Assembly (NCBI GenBank): GCA_022826725.1
Contig: JAJDUF010000011.1
Coordinates: 62,001-126,000, forward strand
DNA: 64,000 bases
Source of the DNA: Chloroflexota bacterium
GTDB lineage: Bacteria > Chloroflexota > UBA11872 > UBA12225 > JAJDUF01
Direction of reading: 5' to 3'
The translations under genes were made by a program, and so were the position numbers. Below the pieces are notes generated by a model that was not told the DNA's origin, made no database searches, and worked only from the letters and a program-made list of their open reading frames with translations. Positions 17,508-26,157 of the stretch are shown in pieces (positions within the stretch are counted from its first letter, which is position 1; every line of letters starts with the position of its first letter).

Positions 17508-18224
17508 CTAGGTATCGGCCGGTGCCTCATGGGTGAGCAGGTACGAGAGATACTCGATCTCGATGGAGAGGTCAACGTTTTGCAGGTGGACGTGTTCCGG
17601 GACCACCAGCTTCGTCGGAGCAAAGTTGAGGATGCCGGTGATACCGGCGGCCACGACGGCAGCGGCCACTTCCTGCGCCGAATCCGCCGGTACGGCGATC
17701 ACGGCCATCTGCAAGTTCAAGGAGCGGACCGCAGCCGGCAGGGCGCTCATCGGGCGAATGAGCACCCGCCGCACTTTCCGGCCGATCTTGCGCGGGTCCC
17801 GGTCAAAGGCAGCCACAACGTGAAAACCCTGGCGGGGGAAGCCGCGGTAGCTCAACAGGGCCTGGCCCAAGTTCCCGACGCCGACCAGCGCAATGCGCCA
17901 GCCGCGGTCAATGCCGAGGATCGTCGCTAGGCTGCGCTGCAATTCCTGGTTCTCGTAGCCGACGCCGCGGCGGCCGAACGTGCCGAAGTAGGCGAGGTCG
18001 CGGCGCACTTGCGCGGCCGTGAACCCGGTAAGCGCAGCAATCTTCCCGGAAGACACTTGCTCTCCCTCGCTCTGAGCAGCCAACGTCTGCAAGAGACGGT
18101 AGTAGGTGGAGAGACGACGGACCGTGCTCTCCGGCACGTGCTCGGAACGCGCGGCCGGGGTGGATTCGGCCCCGGCCGGCCAATCGTCCCCCGGGATGCT
18201 CTCGGCCTTCCGTGAAGTAGCCAT
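17508..18224 (-). CDS. rex: Redox-sensing repressor Rex
   Basis: Rex is a dimeric repressor that reads the NADH/NAD+ ratio and controls fermentation and respiration genes. The 238-aa protein has an N-terminal winged helix (VRRLSTYYRLLQTL...SSGKIAALTGFTAAQVRRDLAYFG) followed by GRRGVGY and a Rossmann domain with LVGVGNLGQALL. An extra N-terminal tail of about 28 polar residues precedes the usual start, so the true start may lie further in. No Rex operator (TTGTGA-N6-TCACAA) was found just upstream. Confidence 0.94.
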   Translation of the reverse strand: MATSRKAESIPGDDWPAGAESTPAARSEHVPESTVRRLSTYYRLLQTLAAQSEGEQVSSGKIAALTGFTAAQVRRDLAYFGTFGRRGVGYENQELQRSLATILGIDRGWRIALVGVGNLGQALLSYRGFPRQGFHVVAAFDRDPRKIGRKVRRVLIRPMSALPAAVRSLNLQMAVIAVPADSAQEVAAAVVAAGITGILNFAPTKLVVPEHVHLQNVDLSIEIEYLSYLLTHEAPADT

Positions 18225-18276
18225 GGATCAGTCTCGTATTGATGACACGTCAGTCCTAGCGGTCGGAAGCGCAGTC

Positions 18277-18993
18277 TCAGCGCAGTGTCGTTCCCGGTTC
18301 TAGCTCCAGGACCTCTAGACCCGATTGGTCGTCGAGGTGCTCGCGGAGGGCGGCCGGTGTGCCGGTCAGTACCGGAAACGTACCGAAGTGCATGGGGATC
18401 ACCCGCGGTACCTCCAGCAAACGGCACGCCAGAGCGGCTTCGCGCGGCCCCATCGTGAAGTGATCGCCAATCGGCAGGCAGGCGACGTCCGGCTGGTAGA
18501 GCTGGCCAATGAGCCGCATGTCGCCGAAGACGTTGGTGTCCCCGGCGTGGTACAGGGTGAAGCCGTTCTCGAACTCGATGACGTACCCGCAAGGCTCACC
18601 GCCGGACACAACCGTACCATCGCGGTTCAGGCCGCTGGAATGATCGGCGTGGACCTGCGTGATGCGGATGCCTTCGAAAGTCTGTGTTCCCCCTTTGTTC
18701 ATGCCGCTGCAGCCGTCAACGCCCTGCCCCTCCAGATAGAGGCAAATCTCGTGCATCGCCACGACCAGCGCCGGCTGGGCCATGCGGGCAATCGCCACCG
18801 CATCGCCCATATGGTCATCGTGGGCGTGGGTAATGAGCAGGACATCCACGTTGTCAAGCTGCTTGTATTCGTCGGGGCACGCGGGATTGCCCGCCGTCCA
18901 CGGATCAATGAGCAGGACCTTGCCCGTGGCGCTGACGATCCTGAAGGTGCTGTGCCCCAGCCAGGTAATCTCCACGTCTCGTCCTAGTTGCAT
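18277..18993 (-). CDS. UPF0173 metal-dependent hydrolase
   Basis: A 238-aa metallo-beta-lactamase-fold hydrolase. The metal ligands are in ITHAHDDHMGDAV, with further histidines in VHADHSS, LYHAGDTNVF and IPMHFGTFP. This is the signature of the UPF0173 (YtkL-like) group, whose substrate is not known. The start at 18993 gives MQLGRDVEITWLGHST and is preceded by GGGAGGAG. A longer open frame upstream reaches 19257 but overlaps the divergent small gene and has no ribosome-binding site. Confidence 0.88.
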   Translation of the reverse strand: MQLGRDVEITWLGHSTFRIVSATGKVLLIDPWTAGNPACPDEYKQLDNVDVLLITHAHDDHMGDAVAIARMAQPALVVAMHEICLYLEGQGVDGCSGMNKGGTQTFEGIRITQVHADHSSGLNRDGTVVSGGEPCGYVIEFENGFTLYHAGDTNVFGDMRLIGQLYQPDVACLPIGDHFTMGPREAALACRLLEVPRVIPMHFGTFPVLTGTPAALREHLDDQSGLEVLELEPGTTLR

Positions 18994-19151
18994 CCGTCTC
19001 CTCCCTGCTGCCGCTTCAGGAGTATCCTGCGCGGGCCGGCCAGCACCACTCGGCTCGTGGCGGCCCTGGCACAGTCTACCGCATGGGAATCTCGGCACCA
19101 TTGGGAGGCCGACGGTATACTCGTCGTACACAGCAAAAGAGCGACTACCGG

Positions 19152-19373
19152 ATGACACCGGAGTTGGTGGGTATCTTGGGCGTCGGCGTCGCAATCGTGG
19201 CCGTCTTGTTGGTGTCCATGCAGCGTACCGATAAACGGTTCGAGCGCTTGGAGGCACGCTTTGACCGCCTGGAGGCCCGCATGTCTGATCTTGAGCAGCG
19301 CCAAGCGCGGTTGGAGGGGTTGTTGGACGGTCTCCGCGAAGCGTTGTTCGAGCGCGCCGCTCGCTTAGGTTAG
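19152..19373 (+). CDS. Small membrane-anchored coiled-coil protein
   Basis: A 73-aa protein with an N-terminal membrane span (LVGILGVGVAIVAVLLVSM, about 4-22) and a regular heptad coiled coil (KRFERLEARFDRLEARMSDLEQ) to the end. Leucines and charged residues repeat every seven positions. No specific family is claimed; similar short membrane coiled-coil proteins are common in Chloroflexota. The ATG at 19152 is preferred because it places the span at the N-terminus; the ribosome-binding site is weak. Confidence 0.6.
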   Translation: MTPELVGILGVGVAIVAVLLVSMQRTDKRFERLEARFDRLEARMSDLEQRQARLEGLLDGLREALFERAARLG

Positions 19374-19497
19374 GTCACCATGGCGTGGGCCTGTAACCGG
19401 TGGCCTCGCGCCACGGTGTCCGAGGTGAGTCCAAGTATTTAGGCCCTCTACCGGTAAGTCATGCGCGGTGCTTGCAAACAGTTCGGCTCATCTTTGA

Positions 19498-19527
19498 TTG
19501 ACGTGACCTGCTGGCCTTCGCTAGAAT
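19498..19527 (+). promoter_or_regulatory. Promoter of tRNA-Pro
   Basis: TTGACG (19498-19503), an 18-base spacer and TAGAAT (19522-19527) place the transcription start a few bases before the tRNA 5' end. Confidence 0.6.
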
Positions 19528-19540
19528 CCATATCTGACGA

Positions 19541-19618
<78 letters not shown>

Positions 19619-19766
19619 GAGGGTGCCAAGTCTGGAGGCCGGCATAGTCCACCTACCGGCAGTTTTCCCCGCATCGGGTCGCAGTCCGGGCAAGCAGGTG
19701 CCTAGGGGGAGTCGTCACCCCGCCGCCCCACACCTGGCACCATCCGTGCGGCGGGGGGAGGCGAGT

Positions 19767-20156
19767 GTGGGGCGGCGAATACGAGCTTCCCGTGGCCGTT
19801 TGGCACGCCTCGCTCACCGCGCGATGGATCGGTTACCGCCAGCGATCCGGCAGCACCTCGACAATGTGACAATTTCCATTGAGGAGTTGCCGCGGCCCGA
19901 TGACATTGACGCGGATCGTCACGACCGGCGGACCAAGGTCTTCGGAGTCTATCGAGGGTGGCCCCTGGCGATGCGCGGCGGTATTTACCACCTTGCCGTG
20001 CCCGATCAGATCGCCATCTTTCGACGTCCGCTCCTCGCACATTGTCGTTCGCAACGTCAGCTGGCCGAGGAAGTCTGGCGTACACTGCTGCACGAAGTGG
20101 GTCATCACCTCGGGTTGGACGACGACCAGCTCGCACGGCTGGAGCGTCGTGGGTGA
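19767..20156 (+). CDS. Zincin-like metallopeptidase-family protein
   Basis: A 129-aa protein of the small metallopeptidase family with an extended HExxH motif near the C-terminus: LLHEVGHHLGLDDDQLARLE. Two histidines and the glutamate should bind or activate zinc. The N-terminal helix (RLARLAHRAMDRLPPAIRQHLDNV) matches the family pattern. The GTG at 19767 is chosen because GGGGGGAG lies six bases upstream and it keeps that helix; a later ATG at 19824 would give a shorter product of 110 aa. Its substrate is unknown. The UPF0182 gene follows 45 bases later. Confidence 0.8.
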   Translation: MGRRIRASRGRLARLAHRAMDRLPPAIRQHLDNVTISIEELPRPDDIDADRHDRRTKVFGVYRGWPLAMRGGIYHLAVPDQIAIFRRPLLAHCRSQRQLAEEVWRTLLHEVGHHLGLDDDQLARLERRG

Positions 20157-20201
20157 GGACCGTCTGGTGCTGGAATTGCTGCTACAGAGAGGCGCAGTGG
20201 C

Positions 20202-23075
20202 ATGAATAGAAGAGCCGTCATGTTCGCCGTCGCGGCCCTGGTTGCCCTGCTCGTTGGCGGAGTCGGGACGCTCGTCGGACTGTACATAGACTGGCTGTGG
20301 TTCGACAGCGTGGGTTATCTGTTTGTCTTCCAAACGATGCTCACCGCGCGGGCCCTGCTCTTCATGTCCGCCACGCTGCTCTTCTGGGCCATTCTGCTGC
20401 CCAACGTCCTGGTGGCGCTGCGCCTGGCGCTCCGCTCCGTCGAACGTCTTCCGATCCGCGTGCTGCAAAACGAGGCCATTGAGCAGTTGCTGGGCGGCCC
20501 GGCGCAGGTACAGCCTCTGGTGCGTCTGACCGGGCAGATGGTGCTCCTGGGCGGTCTAGTCGTCGGGTTTGTGCTCGGACTTGGTGCGGCGGCACAGTGG
20601 CCGGCGGTCCTGCGCTTTCTCAATGCGACCTCGTTCGGGACGGCCGACCCGATCTTTGGGCAGGACTTGGGCTTTTACGTCTTCGAGCTACCGGTGATCC
20701 GCTCGGCGGTGAACTGGCTCCTTGCCGCCGTAGCCTTGGTCGGAGCCGGGGTGCTCGCCATCTATGCCATCGCTTTCTACCTCGCCGATCCTAGCTTGCA
20801 GCACCTCCGATTTATGCTCCTGGGGCGTGGCCGGCCGGCCCGTACCCACGTATTGATCCTGCTCGCTATCCTGGCGCTCATCCTGGCGGCTATCGTGTGG
20901 TTTCAGGGCTACGACGTGCTCTATCGGACGCGCGACCAGTTCTTCGGTGCCGGCTACACCGATGTGTTCTTCCGCTTGCCGGCACTGCGCGTTATGGCCG
21001 GGTCCTTCGTCCTGCTAGCAGTGCTGATCCTGGCGTCCATTCCCCGTGTGGACTACGTGCTCCCACTGGGAGGGCTGGGCATTACGGCGCTGGTGCTCGT
21101 CATCGGGCTGGTGGTGCTCCCGGCCGTGATCCAGCGGGTGCGGGTTGACCCGGCCGAACTGGCGCGCGAGGCCCCCTTTATCACCAACTCGATCCAGTTG
21201 ACGCGGCTGGGATTCGCGCTGGACCGGATCGAGGAGCACACATTTACGGCGGACGAGATGGTGCAGTCCAGTGAGATTGGGGCAGCCCAGCAAACGGTGG
21301 CGAACGTGCGGCTCTGGGACCCGCGACCGTTGCGCGACACCTACAACCAGATTCAGTCCATCCGCCTCTACTACAGCTTCGATGACGTGGACGTGGACCG
21401 CTACGAGATTGATGGCAAGGTCCGGCAGATCATGATCGGCGCCCGGGAGCTTGATCCCGACCGGCTCCCGGCCCAGGCCGCCACGTGGCAGAACCGGCAC
21501 CTGCAATTCACGCACGGTTACGGCGCCGTGATGAGTCCGGTGAACGAGGTCTCGCCGGAAGGACTGCCGCAGCTCCTGCTCAAGGACATCCCGCCGGAGG
21601 GCGTCCTCCCCCTGAGCCGCCCGGAGATCTACTATGGGATGCAGAGTGACTGGTACGTCGCGGTGCGTACCGGCGAGCAAGAGTTCGACTATCCCCGCGG
21701 CGACGAGAACGTGTACACGACCTATGAGGGTGAGAACGGGATACGGGTCGGCTCGGTGTTCCGCCGCTTGCTCCTCGCCTGGCACTTGCGCGAGCTGAAT
21801 ATGCTCACCAGTCCGCATCTGCGGAACGACAGCCTGTTGCTCCTGCGGCGCAGCGTGCCGGAGCGGGTGCGTCGCATCGCGCCGTTCCTCCAACTGGACC
21901 GCGACCCGTACCTCGTTGTCGCCGACGGACGCTTGGTCTGGATCGTAGACGCCTATACGACCACCGACCGGATACCGTATGCCCAACCGGTAACTGAGAT
22001 CATCGCCGAAAACATGGCGCTGCAACCCACCGATCTCCAGGCAGCGGGGGCGTCGCAGGAGGCGCAGCCCGCGGCTCCCCCGGCGGTTCGAGTGCCGCGC
22101 AGGGGCAGGTCGTTCAACTACATTCGCAACAGCGTCAAAGTCGTGGTTGATGCCTACGACGGGACGATCACGCTCTACGCCGCCGAGCCGGACGAGCCGC
22201 TCCTGCGGACGCAGCAGCGCATCTATCCGGGCCTGGTGCGACCACTCACGGAGATGCCCGAATCGCTACGTAAGCACGTCCGCTATCCCGAGGACCTCTT
22301 CCGGGTCCAGGCCGAAGTGTTCCTGACCTATCACATGCGCGATCCGCAGGTCTTCTACAACCGCGAGGACCAGTGGCAAGTAGCAATGGAATCCTTTGCT
22401 GACCAGCGGGTCTCCGTCGAGCCGTACTACGTCATCATGCGGTTGCCCGATGAGCCGAAAGAGGAGTTCTTGCTCATGCTGCCGTTCACCCCGGCGGCCA
22501 AAGACAACATGATCGCCTGGTTGGCGGCACGATCCGATGGCGAGAACTATGGCACTCTGCTGCTTTACAAGTTCCCCAAGGAGCGCCTGATTTTCGGTCC
22601 CATGCAGATCGAGGCGCGGATTGACCAGAACCCGGAAATCTCGGCGCAGCTCACCCTCTGGAACCAGGGTGGCTCCAGGGTCATTCGCGGCAATCTGCTG
22701 GTCATTCCGGTCGGTAACTCCACCCTCTACGTCGAGCCGGTCTACTTGCAGGCCGAGCAAGGCCGCCTCCCGGAGTTGAAGCGCGTCGTCGTTGCCACCG
22801 GCAATCGGCTCGTGATGGAGCCGACGCTCGATGCCGCGCTCGCCAGCATCTTCGGTGAGGCGGCGTTGGCCGGCCTCCGTCCGAGTGTCGGAGCGGCCGC
22901 CACGCCGGCCGTGGGCCAAGCCCTGGAGGGTGCCGCCGTCTCCGAGTTGGCCGCCCAGGCCCGGCAGCATTACGAGCAAGCGCAGCAAGCCTTGCGCGAT
23001 GGTCAGTGGGCCGAGTTTGGCCAGCAGCTTGAGGCGCTCGGCCGCGTACTGTCCGCTATGGACCAGTCGCAGTAG
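20202..23075 (+). CDS. UPF0182 family membrane protein
   Basis: A 957-aa protein with about seven N-terminal membrane segments (first at about residues 5-28, last near 285-310) and a large extracytoplasmic domain. Hallmarks are DWLWFDSVGY near the start, LWDPRPLRDTYNQIQSIRLYYSF, DVDVDRYEIDGK, THGYGAVMSPVNEVSPEGLP, EIYYGMQSDWYVAVRTGEQEFDYP and RNSVKVVVDAYDGT. The function of the family is unknown. The last 60 or so residues (HYEQAQQALRDGQWAEFGQQ) form the usual charged C-terminal helical segment. Length and motifs agree with full-length members in actinobacteria, cyanobacteria and Chloroflexota. Confidence 0.94.
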   Translation: MNRRAVMFAVAALVALLVGGVGTLVGLYIDWLWFDSVGYLFVFQTMLTARALLFMSATLLFWAILLPNVLVALRLALRSVERLPIRVLQNEAIEQLLGGPAQVQPLVRLTGQMVLLGGLVVGFVLGLGAAAQWPAVLRFLNATSFGTADPIFGQDLGFYVFELPVIRSAVNWLLAAVALVGAGVLAIYAIAFYLADPSLQHLRFMLLGRGRPARTHVLILLAILALILAAIVWFQGYDVLYRTRDQFFGAGYTDVFFRLPALRVMAGSFVLLAVLILASIPRVDYVLPLGGLGITALVLVIGLVVLPAVIQRVRVDPAELAREAPFITNSIQLTRLGFALDRIEEHTFTADEMVQSSEIGAAQQTVANVRLWDPRPLRDTYNQIQSIRLYYSFDDVDVDRYEIDGKVRQIMIGARELDPDRLPAQAATWQNRHLQFTHGYGAVMSPVNEVSPEGLPQLLLKDIPPEGVLPLSRPEIYYGMQSDWYVAVRTGEQEFDYPRGDENVYTTYEGENGIRVGSVFRRLLLAWHLRELNMLTSPHLRNDSLLLLRRSVPERVRRIAPFLQLDRDPYLVVADGRLVWIVDAYTTTDRIPYAQPVTEIIAENMALQPTDLQAAGASQEAQPAAPPAVRVPRRGRSFNYIRNSVKVVVDAYDGTITLYAAEPDEPLLRTQQRIYPGLVRPLTEMPESLRKHVRYPEDLFRVQAEVFLTYHMRDPQVFYNREDQWQVAMESFADQRVSVEPYYVIMRLPDEPKEEFLLMLPFTPAAKDNMIAWLAARSDGENYGTLLLYKFPKERLIFGPMQIEARIDQNPEISAQLTLWNQGGSRVIRGNLLVIPVGNSTLYVEPVYLQAEQGRLPELKRVVVATGNRLVMEPTLDAALASIFGEAALAGLRPSVGAAATPAVGQALEGAAVSELAAQARQHYEQAQQALRDGQWAEFGQQLEALGRVLSAMDQSQ

Positions 23076-23122
23076 TGCGCCGAGTCCCTACATCACCTGA
23101 TCTCCGGCTGCCCTCAGTTCTC

Positions 23123-23167
23123 CCCCCGGCCCCTTCCCTGGCAGGGAAGGGGCCGGGGGTTAGGTCC
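23123..23167. repeat. Dispersed palindromic repeat, copy 1 (possible terminator)
   Basis: An 18-base perfect inverted repeat (23123-23140 with 23142-23159) around CCCTTCCCTG/CAGGGAAGGG is followed by GTTAGGTCC. The 38-nt segment 23130-23167 recurs at 24979-25016 with one mismatch. The hairpin after UPF0182 could end its transcript. Confidence 0.75.
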
Positions 23168-23269
23168 AAACCGCCCCGTGATGCCACCTGCCGCGTATCC
23201 TTGCCAATTATTTCCGCCCAAGCACGAATCCAGGAATCGGCGGTGATTATCAAATTCTCGCTTCGTTTC

Positions 23270-23298
23270 TTGACAAATCTTCAAAATGAAATTAAAGT
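23270..23298 (+). promoter_or_regulatory. Strong sigma-A promoter before the DUF4097-type gene
   Basis: A perfect TTGACA (23270-23275), a 17-base spacer and TAAAGT (23293-23298) sit in a locally AT-rich stretch. A good GAAGGAG ribosome site lies just before the ATG at 23363. Confidence 0.75.
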
Positions 23299-23362
23299 AT
23301 GACAAGTATCACTCAATGTTCTGGGGTGATGAGCGGCAAGCCACCAACGAAGGAGTTGAACG

Positions 23363-24727
23363 ATGGCGACTGAGCGGATGCGGGTACTGGAGTTGATTCG
23401 GGAAGGGAAGGTCTCCGTAGACGAGGGCGTGCGCTTGCTCGAAGCGCTCGGAGACGAACGTGCGCCAGCGCCGCCGGCGGGAGAGCGCCCGCTCGGAGAA
23501 GACTTTGTGGCAGAGATCAAGGCCAACGTTGGCCGTGTCCTCTCCGAAGAGACGGTGGAAGATCTCAACAAGACGGTCAGTAAGGTCGTGTCTGCTGTGA
23601 CCAAGACGGTCGGTCCGCGCGTCCGGCGGGATGCGGCGTGGGGTCGTCGTCGTCGTGAGGAGCGCCTGGCGTCCGGCTGGCAGCCGCTGGCTGCTGAAGA
23701 CGGACAGGTACCGGTTTCGCTGGCCGGACGGCTGCTGGTGGAGAGCACCGGCGGCGGCCTGGTGATCGCTGCTCAGCCGGCTGAAGCAGTTCCCAAAGCA
23801 AACGGCAGCGCCGGCGAGGCCGACGAGCCGGCTGCTCCGGCCGGTGCGGACGAGGGCACGCCGGCAGTTGAAACACCCGAGGCCGCGGCTTGGGCGGAGG
23901 CTGGCGAGTCGGCCCCGGAAGCGAGTGCCTGGGCCGCTGCTACCGCGGAGCAATCGAGCAGCGAGTCCGCTGGCCAGCCGGGAGCTATCGCGACGGTGGA
24001 GCCGCTTTCCGAGGGGCGCAATTGGACCTGGTATGCCCTGCGCCGCGGCGCCGACGCCATCATTGCCGCCTACCCGACTGAGGCGGAAGACCGCCACGTG
24101 CCGACGTTGAAGGTCACGGTGCCGGCCAGGCTGGTGGAGATCGCCGCGCGGACCGTCGGTGGCGACATCGAGACCGAGCGCCTGGATAGCTCACTCGACG
24201 CCCAGACGCGCGGCGGTAGCATCGAAATTAACGAGCACGGCCGTCAGCCTGTCGTCGCCCGCACGGCCGGCGGCAACATCGCGGCCAGTGGACACCCGAC
24301 CCAGGCGAAGCTCCGCACCAGCGGTGGAAATATCCACTTCGCTGGCAACGCGCAGGAGCTTGACGGCAAGACCGCGGGCGGTAACCTGCGGCTCGCGGGA
24401 CGGGTCGAGCACTTCAACGCGCGCACGGCTGGCGGCAACATCGCTATCGAAGGCGCCCGTCTCATCGAGGGCACCCACCGCGCACGAGCCGCCGGGGGGC
24501 GGATCAAGGTCTTACTGGCCGAGGATTCGTCGGTACGTATCCGGGCCGGCGCATTGGGCGGCGGCATCCACGTGGACTTGCCGGCTGCTGAGGGCGAGAC
24601 CACCAAGCGAGGTCCAAACCGGCGTTATCGCGGCACGCTAGGAGAGGGAACCGCCGACTTGGACTTGAGGTCCGTGGGTGGCTCCATCGAGATCGGGACG
24701 CTCCCCACCGAGGTGACGGCAGACTAA
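23363..24727 (+). CDS. SHOCT-like / DUF4097 beta-repeat protein
   Basis: A 454-aa protein. The N-terminus (MRVLELIREGKVSVDEGVRLLEAL) is the SHOCT-like helical segment found on many regulators and bactofilin-like proteins. A Pro/Ala/Glu-rich linker follows. The C-terminal third is a ladder of short beta repeats with a recurring T(A/S/V)GG(N/D/S)I pattern at about 20-residue intervals (TVGGDIE, TRGGSIE, TAGGNIA, TSGGNIH, TAGGNLR, TAGGNIA), typical of DUF4097. No signal peptide or membrane span is seen, so it may act in the cytoplasm. The function is unknown. A strong promoter lies directly upstream. Confidence 0.8.
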   Translation: MATERMRVLELIREGKVSVDEGVRLLEALGDERAPAPPAGERPLGEDFVAEIKANVGRVLSEETVEDLNKTVSKVVSAVTKTVGPRVRRDAAWGRRRREERLASGWQPLAAEDGQVPVSLAGRLLVESTGGGLVIAAQPAEAVPKANGSAGEADEPAAPAGADEGTPAVETPEAAAWAEAGESAPEASAWAAATAEQSSSESAGQPGAIATVEPLSEGRNWTWYALRRGADAIIAAYPTEAEDRHVPTLKVTVPARLVEIAARTVGGDIETERLDSSLDAQTRGGSIEINEHGRQPVVARTAGGNIAASGHPTQAKLRTSGGNIHFAGNAQELDGKTAGGNLRLAGRVEHFNARTAGGNIAIEGARLIEGTHRARAAGGRIKVLLAEDSSVRIRAGALGGGIHVDLPAAEGETTKRGPNRRYRGTLGEGTADLDLRSVGGSIEIGTLPTEVTAD

Positions 24728-24795
24728 CCGGTTAGCGTGACTTGGCACCTCACCTCCCGGCCCCGCTCCCATTGCGACATAGGAGGGAATTACCC

Positions 24796-24819
24796 GTCCC
24801 CCCGCTGCAGCGGGGGGAC
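24796..24819. repeat. Perfect 24-base palindrome
   Basis: GTCCCCCCGCTG is followed directly by its reverse complement CAGCGGGGGGAC. The right arm continues into AGCGGGGGGACCATA, shared with 11166-11180. Confidence 0.7.
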
Positions 24820-24851
24820 CATAGGGCTGACAAGGGTAGGTTTTTTTGTAG

Positions 24852-24871
24852 GGGCGCGATGAATCGCGCCC
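24852..24871. repeat. REP-like hairpin
   Basis: GGGCGCGAT, GA, ATCGCGCCC: a perfect hairpin with 9-base arms, preceded by TTTTTTTGTAGG. The form resembles short dispersed palindromes common in Chloroflexota and cyanobacteria. Confidence 0.65.
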
Positions 24872-24978
24872 AGGCCCTCGTCATTCCGACGCAAGCCGCA
24901 ATCCAGGCTCCCAGCCACCGTTCGCCACACCGCTCCCGCTTCCCTGGAGGACAGCGGCGGACCGGCTCCGCCAGCGCT

Positions 24979-25016
24979 CCCCTTCCCTGCCAGGGAAGGG
25001 GCCGGGGGTTAGGTCC
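24979..25016. repeat. Dispersed palindromic repeat, copy 2
   Basis: This copy matches 23130-23167 over 38 nt with a single change at the loop base, and includes the trailing GGTTAGGTCC. The conserved tail outside the hairpin shows that this is a repeat family and not just two terminators. Confidence 0.75.
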
Positions 25017-25212
25017 GACTCGCCGCCCAGCCAAAACCTACCTCTGTGAAGGGCCATAGGGGGGCTATTGGAGGCGAGCAGGATGCGGGTAGGAAGCGCG
25101 AGCAATGCTCTCGTTCCCGCAGTCAGGTCGGTATAATCCCTGAGTGCCGGCAGCCGATGGCGGATATAACTGGTAAGGCAGGAGCCTGCCGCTGGCGCGA
25201 GAGGATGGCAGG

Positions 25213-25965
25213 ATGGCTGTAGTAACGATTGCTCGTCAGGAAGGTGCCTGGGGTGAAGAGGTAGCGGCGAAATTGGCCGTCCGCCTCTCCGCACAGCTTG
25301 TAGATCAGCAGCTCCTCGACCTTGCTGCGGCGCATTCCGGTGTTCCCGTTGAGGTTCTCGCAGCAATGGATGAGCGCGGACGGAGCCTCTGGCGGCATCC
25401 GTTGGACCTCTGGCGCACAGTGCCCGTACCGGTGCCGGATGCCGAGCACGCGGAGCATCACGGGCCGCCGGAGACGCGCTACCCACCGACGGGGCCGGTG
25501 GCGACGCATGAGTTGGATGTGCGCCCGACGGCCTACTGGGCCGCCGAGCACTACCAGCAGCTGCTCGGTGAGACGATCAGAACGGTCGCCGACAAGGCGA
25601 GCCACGGCCACGTGGTCATTGTCGGACGGGGTGGTCAGTGTGCGCTCGGCCCGGCTGCGGGTACCGTCCATGCGCTCTTCGTGGCGCCGTTCGACCTCCG
25701 TGTTGATCGCGTGTGCCAGGCCACCGGCGCCGACCCGCGTAGCGCCGCGGCGCAGGTGAAACGCAGTGACCGTGACCGCCAGGCGTTTCACCGGCAGGCG
25801 GGAGATGTAAACTGGCTCGACGCGACGCTGTACGACTACGTTATCAACACGGAGCGCGTGAGCGCGGACCTGGCGGCCGACCTGTTGAGCGCCGCTGCCC
25901 ATGCCGCGCCCCCCTACCAACCGGACGCCGCGCTCATGGCCGTGGCGGCTCCGGCGGCGCACTAA
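25213..25965 (+). CDS. Cytidylate kinase-like family protein
   Basis: A 250-aa protein with the P-loop region altered as in the cytidylate-kinase-like family: VVTIARQEGAWGEEVAAKLAVRL at the N-terminus, then LVDQQLLDLAA, HVVIVGRGGQCAL in the middle and the lid-like DPRSAAAQVKRSDRDRQAFHR. The canonical GxxGSGKS loop is replaced by RQEGAWGEE, so kinase activity on CMP is doubtful. A ribosome site (AGAGGATGGCAGG) precedes the ATG. It lies between the repeat-rich spacer and recA. Confidence 0.72.
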   Translation: MAVVTIARQEGAWGEEVAAKLAVRLSAQLVDQQLLDLAAAHSGVPVEVLAAMDERGRSLWRHPLDLWRTVPVPVPDAEHAEHHGPPETRYPPTGPVATHELDVRPTAYWAAEHYQQLLGETIRTVADKASHGHVVIVGRGGQCALGPAAGTVHALFVAPFDLRVDRVCQATGADPRSAAAQVKRSDRDRQAFHRQAGDVNWLDATLYDYVINTERVSADLAADLLSAAAHAAPPYQPDAALMAVAAPAAH

Positions 25966-26085
25966 CGCTGCGCCGCAACTGCTCCCCGGCCCGGTTCGTT
26001 CCCCTCGACAGACCACGCATACGCTGGGTGTCGGACGGTGCAGCCCATGCAGTGCCCTGTGCCGCGGCGGCTGTGGCACCGAAAC

Positions 26086-26120
26086 TTGCCAATTGACCAA
26101 ATGTTCTATAGAATAGAACA
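26086..26120 (+). promoter_or_regulatory. recA promoter with overlapping palindromic operator (SOS-like)
   Basis: TTGCCA (26086-26091), a 17-base spacer and TAGAAT (26109-26114) form the recA promoter. TGTTCTAT-AGA-ATAGAACA (26102-26120), a perfect inverted repeat with 8-base arms, covers the -10 element. This is the expected place for a LexA operator. The GTTC...GAAC arm order differs from the Bacillus GAAC-N4-GTTC box, so the LexA assignment is inferred. Confidence 0.65.
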
Positions 26121-26157
26121 GTAGTCGGCGGCCGCTGGTTGCGAGGAAGAAAGGACG

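Larger units (their letters stand above)
24728..25212. other. Intergenic cluster of dispersed palindromes
   Basis: No gene is seen in these 485 bases. They contain a perfect 24-base palindrome (24796-24819), a perfect GGGCGCGAT/ATCGCGCCC hairpin (24852-24871), the TCGTCATTCC motif also seen near 11,127, and the second copy of the CCCTTCCCTG hairpin repeat (24979-25016). Confidence 0.7.

Noticed and set aside
20198..22988. Long minus-strand frames opposite UPF0182
   Set aside because: These are shadows of the plus-strand gene in GC-rich DNA; the UPF0182 motifs are clear on the plus strand.
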